Shown here: one piece after another, positions 14,350-19,037 of the stretch
Layout of the letters: each line of letters starts with the position of its first letter
Numbering within the stretch: the first letter of the stretch is position 1
From: Pelotomaculum_B sp964543575
GTDB taxonomy: Bacteria; Bacillota; Desulfotomaculia; Desulfotomaculales; Pelotomaculaceae
Assembly (NCBI GenBank): GCA_964543575.1
Contig: CAZIYV010000055.1
Coordinates: 1 to 19,037, forward strand
Reading direction: 5' to 3'
DNA: 19,037 nucleotides
The notes under the pieces: generated by a model
Database searches by the model: none
Seen by the model: only the letters and a program-made list of their open reading frames with translations
What the model was told of the DNA's origin: nothing
Program-made: the position numbers and the translations under genes

Positions 14350-14416
14350 TGACATGGATAGTTTCTTTCGCTGGCCCGTTGGCCGGTATTTAAGAGGAGG
14401 CATGCTATCCATGTCA
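14350..14416. repeat. 12-bp inverted repeat with nested hairpin in the fixA leader
   Basis: TGACATGGATAG (14350-14361) and CTATCCATGTCA (14405-14416) are perfect inverted copies 43 bp apart. Between them CTGGCC (14371-14376) and GGCCGG (14381-14386) form a 6-bp stem with a CGTT loop. The right arm overlaps a candidate -35 box for fixABCX. Confidence 0.75.
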
Positions 14417-14417
14417 A
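14388..14417 (-). promoter_or_regulatory. Candidate promoter of fixABCX
   Basis: On the minus strand a perfect TTGACA (14417-14412) is followed after 18 bp by TTAAAT (14393-14388, four of six matches to TATAAT). The predicted start near 14381 would give a leader of about 180 bases before fixA. Confidence 0.45.
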
Positions 14418-14665
14418 AGGCAATGGAAAGGAGAGTAGAGTACATTAGGTAGGGGTAAGCTTTTTAAATTTATTTAAATGTTTTAAACTTCTGTTTTTTA
14501 AAATTCTTATTTTAAAAGTTCTTGTCTTTTAATCTTTGATTTATGGGAAGGGGTAGGGGTTGCAAGCTTACTAGCCACCTATCTTTAAGGGGAAAGGCTG
14601 GACTTTCAGCTTCCCTACCCTCTTTTTGTTGCCTGATGCTTTTGCCTGATGCTTTTAATAAATTG

Positions 14666-15805
14666 CTAGCGCAGCACGCTGCCGGAGATAACCATGCGCA
14701 TAACTTCGTTGGTGCCTTCGTAAATCTCGGTAATCTTGGCGTCGCGGTAGAGCTGCTCTACTTTGTGGCCTTTAATGTAGCCGATGCCGCCGTGGATCTG
14801 GATGGCTCTGTTGGTGTGCTTGGCGGCGCACTCGGAGGCGAACAGTCTGGCCATGGCTGCTTCTTTGCTGTAGTTCTTGCCCTGGTCGTAGCACCATGCT
14901 GCGTAGTAGGTCAAAAATCTGGCTGCTTCTACGTCTGTGGCCATATTGGCGAGCATCCACTGAATGGCCTGGAAGGAGCTGATGGGTTTGCCGAACTGTA
15001 CTCTTTCTTTGGAGTAGGCTACTGACTCGTCCAAGGCTGCCTGGGCGATGCCGAGGGCCTGGGCGGCGATGCCGATGCGGCCGCCGTCTAGAGTGGACAT
15101 GGCGATGGGGAAGCCTTTGCCTTCCGCGCCCAGCATGTTTTCTTTGGGTATGCGGCAGTCTTTCATGATTACTTCTGCGGTGAGTGAGCCGCGGATACCC
15201 ATTTTGTTCAGGTGTTTGCCGATGGTAAGTCCTGGTGTGTCGCCTGGCAGGATAAACGCGCTGATGCCCTTGGCGCCCTTGCTCTTATCGGTCAGGGCAA
15301 ACATGATGAAGACTCCGGCCACGGGGGCGTTGGAGATAAACATCTTGGTGCCGTTTAAGACGTACTCGTCGCCATCTAGAACTGCGGTTGTCGTGCCGGA
15401 TCCGGCGTCTGTTCCGGCGCCTGGCTCGGTCAGGGCGAAGGATCCCAGGATCTCGCCTTTGCAAAGGGGTACCAGCCACTTTTGTTTTTGCTCTTCGCTG
15501 CCGTATTTCCACAGGGGAAAGCTGGCGAGTGAGCTGTGGCACTCTAAGGTGAAGCCGGTGGTGGCGCAGGCGCGTGATAATTCTTCCAGCACGATGATGT
15601 AGGTCAGGTAGTCGGCTCCGGCCCCGCCGTATTCCACCGGGTAAGGGATGCCTGTCCACTCCTGCTCGGCCAGTCTTTTGACGTTTTCCATGGGGAAGTA
15701 TGGCTCCTGGTCTACTTTCTGGGCTATGGGATCTACGAATTTCTGGCAGAATTCTCTTACGCTGGCACGCACTAGTTGCTGCTCTTCAGTTAGTTGAAAG
15801 TTCAT
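14666..15805 (-). CDS. Acyl-CoA dehydrogenase (short-chain/butyryl-CoA type)
   Basis: This FAD enzyme oxidises saturated acyl-CoA to the 2-enoyl-CoA, or runs in reverse, with electrons exchanged through EtfAB. At 379 residues it has the usual length. Visible segments are the helical N-terminal domain starting MNFQLTEEQQLVR, the flavin-binding FALTEPGAGTDAGS near 125 and NGTKMFISNA near 150, RVQFGKPISSFQAIQ near 270, and the C-terminal signature IHGGIGYIKGH followed by EIYEGTNEVMRM with the catalytic-type Glu at 363. The ATG at 15805 has GAGAGGAG upstream. It lies upstream of fixABCX on the same strand, its likely electron acceptor. Butyryl- or crotonyl-CoA is the best substrate guess; chain length cannot be proved here. 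Confidence 0.94.
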   Translation of the reverse strand: MNFQLTEEQQLVRASVREFCQKFVDPIAQKVDQEPYFPMENVKRLAEQEWTGIPYPVEYGGAGADYLTYIIVLEELSRACATTGFTLECHSSLASFPLWKYGSEEQKQKWLVPLCKGEILGSFALTEPGAGTDAGSGTTTAVLDGDEYVLNGTKMFISNAPVAGVFIMFALTDKSKGAKGISAFILPGDTPGLTIGKHLNKMGIRGSLTAEVIMKDCRIPKENMLGAEGKGFPIAMSTLDGGRIGIAAQALGIAQAALDESVAYSKERVQFGKPISSFQAIQWMLANMATDVEAARFLTYYAAWCYDQGKNYSKEAAMARLFASECAAKHTNRAIQIHGGIGYIKGHKVEQLYRDAKITEIYEGTNEVMRMVISGSVLR

Positions 15806-15912
15806 GGGTAGTCTCCTCTCGTGAGTTTGTTGTTTAGTTCTGGTGCCGGTCTATTAGCTGTAAAAACTGGTGCGGTCACTTTTTCCCTTTAATGCTTAAA
15901 CTGTTTTTTTTG

Positions 15913-15939
15913 GCGGCCGGGGTTTCTTCCCCCGGCCGC
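15913..15939. repeat. Perfect 10-bp all-GC hairpin between two CDS
   Basis: GCGGCCGGGG (15913-15922) pairs fully with CCCCGGCCGC (15930-15939) around a 7-base loop. Eight T lie on its left on the plus strand, which are A residues downstream of the stem on the transcribed minus strand. It is therefore not a normal terminator for the operon. It may stabilise or set the 3' end of the upstream mRNA segment. Confidence 0.7.
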
Positions 15940-15965
15940 ACGCTATCTGATGTGTAAAATACGTT

Positions 15966-17432
15966 CTATTTCTTTTTCTTTTCCGGTTCCGTAACTTCTT
16001 CAGTAATACCGGCAATCTTGCTGGCAAATTGGGCAAACTTGTCAACCGGAGTGAACGCTCTGACAACCATCTTAGCTCCGTCAGGTGACCCGCCGCCGTG
16101 CATGCATCCCGGAACGCCCGCGCCCAGGGTCAACCACTCTGAAAGCCTGGCCGCGCGCGCCCTTGACTCGGCGCTGAATCTTACGCTGGCCTTAACGACA
16201 CTCTCAATTTTCTTGCCGTATTTCGGGTCCTGGAAGTCCTTGTAGGACGGGAAGCAGCCGGTTTCCACGATACCGCCGCCGATGTCCTGGCAGAGACGCT
16301 TGGTTTCGTACGGAAGGGTAGCAACGTGCACCTTGTTGGTATGAGCAAGCAGTGAATCGGAAACCCACATACCGCCGGGGCCCGGTTTACCCACTGCCAT
16401 CGCGCCGATGCCTACAGCGTAAGTGGTTTCGTTATTTACAGCCATATCGACCATCTTGGCGGAGAACGTGCTTGCCGCCAGGCCGTTGGTCCTGGCCATC
16501 AGTGCACCCGCGCCGATCATGATATCGCCCTGGCCGGCCACGCAGGCGCCGATGCAGGCCCGGTAATTGGCGGTGAAGTACTCGATGACCTTGCCGCTGT
16601 ACTTAAATTCCTGGCACATGAAGACCCTGTCGTTGGGGACGAAGCAGTCTTCAAAGATCAGGTAGGCCTGGGTGATTCCTGTCTCAGGTATGTCCCAGCC
16701 CTCATCAAGTTCCCTGCCGTCACTGGGGCGGCGGGTTTCCACTATGGTTAAGCCCTCTATATCGCGAGGCACCACACATGCTAACGCAAAAGCCTTGTCA
16801 TCTTCCTTGTAGCCGCCGCCCGGCAGGAGGAATATTTCGTTGGATGCGGCCACGCCGCAAATCATCGCTTTGACCCCGCTGATGACAACGCCGTCTGCCC
16901 GGACTTCCTTGATGTGCACGTTGGCGTCAATTTCCGCCTGCTGGGAGGCCTTCATGCTGCGGTCGCCCTTGGCGTCAGTCAGGGCGCCTGACACTACCAA
17001 TCCTTTTTCCTGGGCGCTGAGAATCCACTTTTTGAGACGCTCCTGGTAGTTGGTTCCGTATTCTTTGTCCATAAGCGCGGTAACGTTCCACAGCACGTTC
17101 TGGCTGTTCCAGCCCACGCAGAGTCCGCCGTTGCAGGTGCCGGTGAAGCGGTACATCCAGCGCTTGAACACTGAGTTGGCAATGATGTCTTCCAGGCTGT
17201 CCATCATTCCATTCCACTTGAGAATCTTTTCTCCCGTAAAGTCTGAAACTGCTGTGAAAGCGTCGGCATACTCGGGATCATGGGCGGCGTCAAAGCCGCG
17301 CGCATGGCTTTCCACGGTCCGGCGGGTGGCCGGGTCGGTGGTTACGTCCTCAATGAGTTTTCCAAACTTGTAAACATTGGGCCGCATTGCTTTTAACGAT
17401 TTCAGGTAGTCCTCTCTGGTTTTAAGTGCCAT
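15966..17432 (-). CDS. 4-hydroxybutyryl-CoA dehydratase/HpaB-family flavoprotein, divergent
   Basis: This 488-residue protein matches the AbfD/4-hydroxyphenylacetate 3-hydroxylase family over its full length: RPNVYKFGKLIEDV near 17, DFTGEKI near 64, DAKGDRS near 153, FEDCFVPNDRVFMCQEF near 260, GQGDIMIGA near 300, PYETKRLCQDIGGGIV near 374 and MHGGGSPDGAK near 444. AbfD is an FAD and [4Fe-4S] enzyme that turns 4-hydroxybutyryl-CoA into crotonyl-CoA. Its described cluster ligands are C99, C103, H292 and C299. Here C105 and C297 align, but the first Cys is shifted by one (C100, CX4C) and the His position is Tyr (Y290). The Glu next to the conserved MHG is Gly. The ATG at 17432 has AGGGGG upstream. 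The fold call is firm; the reaction is not. Confidence 0.85.
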   Translation of the reverse strand: MALKTREDYLKSLKAMRPNVYKFGKLIEDVTTDPATRRTVESHARGFDAAHDPEYADAFTAVSDFTGEKILKWNGMMDSLEDIIANSVFKRWMYRFTGTCNGGLCVGWNSQNVLWNVTALMDKEYGTNYQERLKKWILSAQEKGLVVSGALTDAKGDRSMKASQQAEIDANVHIKEVRADGVVISGVKAMICGVAASNEIFLLPGGGYKEDDKAFALACVVPRDIEGLTIVETRRPSDGRELDEGWDIPETGITQAYLIFEDCFVPNDRVFMCQEFKYSGKVIEYFTANYRACIGACVAGQGDIMIGAGALMARTNGLAASTFSAKMVDMAVNNETTYAVGIGAMAVGKPGPGGMWVSDSLLAHTNKVHVATLPYETKRLCQDIGGGIVETGCFPSYKDFQDPKYGKKIESVVKASVRFSAESRARAARLSEWLTLGAGVPGCMHGGGSPDGAKMVVRAFTPVDKFAQFASKIAGITEEVTEPEKKKK

Positions 17433-17536
17433 TTTTCTTTTCCCCCTGTTCTATTTTTTAATTAACACAATTTAACTTGGGTTTAAGCCTTTAGAACTAT
17501 TTAACTATTTAAATTTTTAACTGTATAAATGCTTAA

Positions 17537-19037
17537 CTATTTACTCTTTACCTTTGCCAATATCTGCTCTTTAATGCCCATTGCCGGTTCACAAAAAATC
17601 CGAGCATCCATTTGCTTTAGATCCGGAGCTATCAGCGGTTTGAATTCCATCTGGGCCAGGACATCTTTTTCCAGGTCCACTCCCGGCGCGATTTCCGTCA
17701 ATGTGATTCCTTCCGGACGAAGCTCAAATACAGCCCGCTCAGTTACATATAGAATCTTTTGACCACTCGTCTTGCCGTATTCACCGCTGAAGGTGATGTG
17801 CTCCACTTTGTTGACCAATTTTTTAATTTTGCCTTCTTTGACAATATTTAATTTTCCATCCTTGATTTCCAGTTTCAAGCCACCGGCGGTCAGCGTGCCG
17901 CAAAATACAACCGTGTTGGTACTCTGGGTAATGTTGATAAATCCACCGGCTCCGGCAATGCGTGGACCAAATTTACTGACATTGATATTTCCATACTGGT
18001 CTAACTCAGCCATTCCCAGCACTGCCAGGTCCAGCCCGCCGCCATCATAAAAGTCAAACATGTTGGGGTGATCCAGCATTGCTTCAGGGTTGATCGCCGT
18101 GCCGAAGTATACTCCGCCCAGAGGCACTCCACCGATTACCCCCGGCTCCACCGTCATAACCATACTCTCGCTGATGCTTTCCTCAGCCGCCACCACACCG
18201 ACGCCTTCCGGCATGCCGATGCCCAGGTTGACAACCGCGTTTGGCACCAGTTCCATGGCGCACCTCCGGCAGATGACCTTTCTTTCGTTCAAGGGCAATG
18301 GATTGACCCTGTTGAGAGGCACTCTGGTTTCACCGCAGAGGCTGGGGTTGTACTGCTCACCCATGGGAACCTGCCAGTGATTTTCCGGCTTGGCTACTAC
18401 TATAGCGTCTACTACAACTCCCGGTACTTTAACCATCATTGGGTGCAGTGTGCCGCATTTAGCTACCCTCTCAACCTGAGCGATAACTTTTCCGCCACAC
18501 CCTTTAGCCGCCAGCGCCGCAGCAAGAAACTCAAGGGCGATGCCTTCCCTTTCAATAGAAATGTTGCCCTTTTCGTCCGCTGTCGTGCCGCGAATAATTG
18601 CCACGTTGATTGGGAATGATTTGTAGAACAGGTATTCTTTTCCGTCAATATCAACTATTTTGACATACTCTTCATGACTGATGCTGTTTAATTTACCGCC
18701 TGTTTCCCTGGGGTCAACAAAAGTCTTTAACCCCACATGAGTGATAATCCCCGGCTTTTTCCCGGCGATTGCCCTCCAAAGGTGCAATATGACCCCCTGG
18801 GGCAGGTTGTAGGCCTCAATTTTATTTTCCACGGCCATCTTGATCATATCGGGCTGCAGTGACCAGTGCCCTGAGACAACTTTTTTAATTAAGCCTTCTT
18901 TAGCCCAGCGGTTCAGCCCCCAGTTGGACTTACCGTCGTTCTGGCTGGCGCCGAAGGTCATAGTCAAACCTTTTGGCTCACCGGTTTCCAGAAAGCTTTT
19001 CTCAAAAGTGATTATTTCTCTACTGCAGTTGAAAGCG
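17537..19037 (-). CDS. Fused family I CoA-transferase (acetate/propionate CoA-transferase type), N-terminus cut
   Basis: Family I CoA-transferases move CoA between an acyl-CoA and a free acid through a glutamyl thioester. This one has both halves fused, as in YdiF and propionate CoA-transferase. The first methionine codon near 18961 is internal: the frame stays open to the window edge and reads SFLETGEPKGLTMTFGASQ, which fits the family's usual N-terminal region, so perhaps a few tens of residues are missing. Visible are GLKTFVDPRETGGKLN, the linker region near CRRCAMEL, and the beta half with VVNLGIGMPEGV and TVEPGVIGGVPLGG, where the Glu is the expected catalytic residue. The end is at 17537. 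It is the most upstream gene seen in this cluster and would activate the acid substrate. The actual substrate is unknown. Confidence 0.92.
   Translation of the reverse strand, partial: AFNCSREIITFEKSFLETGEPKGLTMTFGASQNDGKSNWGLNRWAKEGLIKKVVSGHWSLQPDMIKMAVENKIEAYNLPQGVILHLWRAIAGKKPGIITHVGLKTFVDPRETGGKLNSISHEEYVKIVDIDGKEYLFYKSFPINVAIIRGTTADEKGNISIEREGIALEFLAAALAAKGCGGKVIAQVERVAKCGTLHPMMVKVPGVVVDAIVVAKPENHWQVPMGEQYNPSLCGETRVPLNRVNPLPLNERKVICRRCAMELVPNAVVNLGIGMPEGVGVVAAEESISESMVMTVEPGVIGGVPLGGVYFGTAINPEAMLDHPNMFDFYDGGGLDLAVLGMAELDQYGNINVSKFGPRIAGAGGFINITQSTNTVVFCGTLTAGGLKLEIKDGKLNIVKEGKIKKLVNKVEHITFSGEYGKTSGQKILYVTERAVFELRPEGITLTEIAPGVDLEKDVLAQMEFKPLIAPDLKQMDARIFCEPAMGIKEQILAKVKSK

Larger units (their letters stand above)
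14203..14665. other. Long intergenic leader upstream of fixA
   Basis: About 460 bases without a credible gene. It holds, from right to left, a 13-bp tandem duplication (TTGCCTGATGCTT twice, 14629-14654), a weak hairpin near 14590-14614, two GGTAGGGGT-(n)-AAGCTT direct repeats (14552-14569 and 14449-14462) enclosing about 90 bp of AT-rich sequence, and a large inverted repeat with an overlapping promoter candidate (14350-14417). The 150 bases next to fixA are AT-rich leader. Confidence 0.6.

Noticed and set aside
14203..14445. Longer N-terminal extension of fixA
   Set aside because: The extension is low-complexity, Lys-rich leader sequence across the promoter and inverted repeat; FixA normally starts MPKIIAC at 14202, where a good ribosome site exists.
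15897..15940. Intrinsic terminator before the acyl-CoA dehydrogenase gene
   Set aside because: The T run is on the wrong side for minus-strand transcription, and nothing reads plus here that would need ending.
18961..18967. CoA-transferase start at TTG 18967 or ATG 18961
   Set aside because: The frame stays open upstream and encodes family-like residues (SFLETGEPKG) to the window edge, so the true start lies outside the window.
1..19037. CRISPR array, tRNA or rRNA genes, insertion sequence or prophage genes
   Set aside because: I looked for spaced direct repeats, tRNA-like cloverleaf sequence, rRNA blocks and transposase or integrase motifs on both strands and found none that I could support.

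Overview
The window looks like a chromosomal segment of a Gram-positive anaerobe in the Firmicutes, most likely the Peptococcaceae/Pelotomaculum-Desulfotomaculum group. This is inferred from the ribD-ribE-ribBA-ribH order behind an FMN riboswitch, strong AGGAGG-type ribosome binding sites, GTG and TTG starts, the fix-type electron-transfer cluster and a REP-like hairpin. No species can be fixed from the sequence alone. Nearly everything is on the minus strand; only rpmB and one small cysteine-rich ORF read plus.

Left part (1-6310): recG runs off the left edge with nearly all of the gene present, and it is divergent from rpmB. A bidirectional terminator separates rpmB from the convergent riboflavin operon ribD-ribE-ribBA-ribH. 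That operon starts at a consensus sigma-A promoter (TTGACA-N17-TATAAT), followed by an FMN riboswitch and a textbook intrinsic terminator, so FMN probably controls it by transcription attenuation. Repeats are inserted in the leader (7-bp tandem units) and between ribBA and ribH (REP-like hairpin plus further 7-bp-spaced repeats).

Middle part (6310-9340): a noncoding stretch with two dyads, a histidine-kinase-like protein whose catalytic boxes are eroded, a 70-residue protein with a CX3CX2C motif, a C-terminal remnant of a radical SAM gene lying directly behind coaD, coaD itself, and a 77-residue hypothetical whose end overlaps coaD.

Right part (9340-19037): a catabolic or electron-transfer cluster read leftward. 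Its order is a fused family I CoA-transferase (cut by the right edge), a 4-hydroxybutyryl-CoA dehydratase/HpaB-like flavoprotein, a short-chain acyl-CoA dehydrogenase, fixA-fixB-fixC-fixX (EtfBA plus ETF:quinone oxidoreductase and its ferredoxin), and an MFS carrier. The likely logic, by inference, is uptake of an organic acid, activation to a CoA thioester, a flavin/radical step, then oxidation or reduction at the alpha-beta bond with electrons passed through EtfAB and FixCX to quinone. The dehydratase-like protein lacks several residues described as essential in the characterised enzyme, so its reaction is open. This is the most interesting point in the window.
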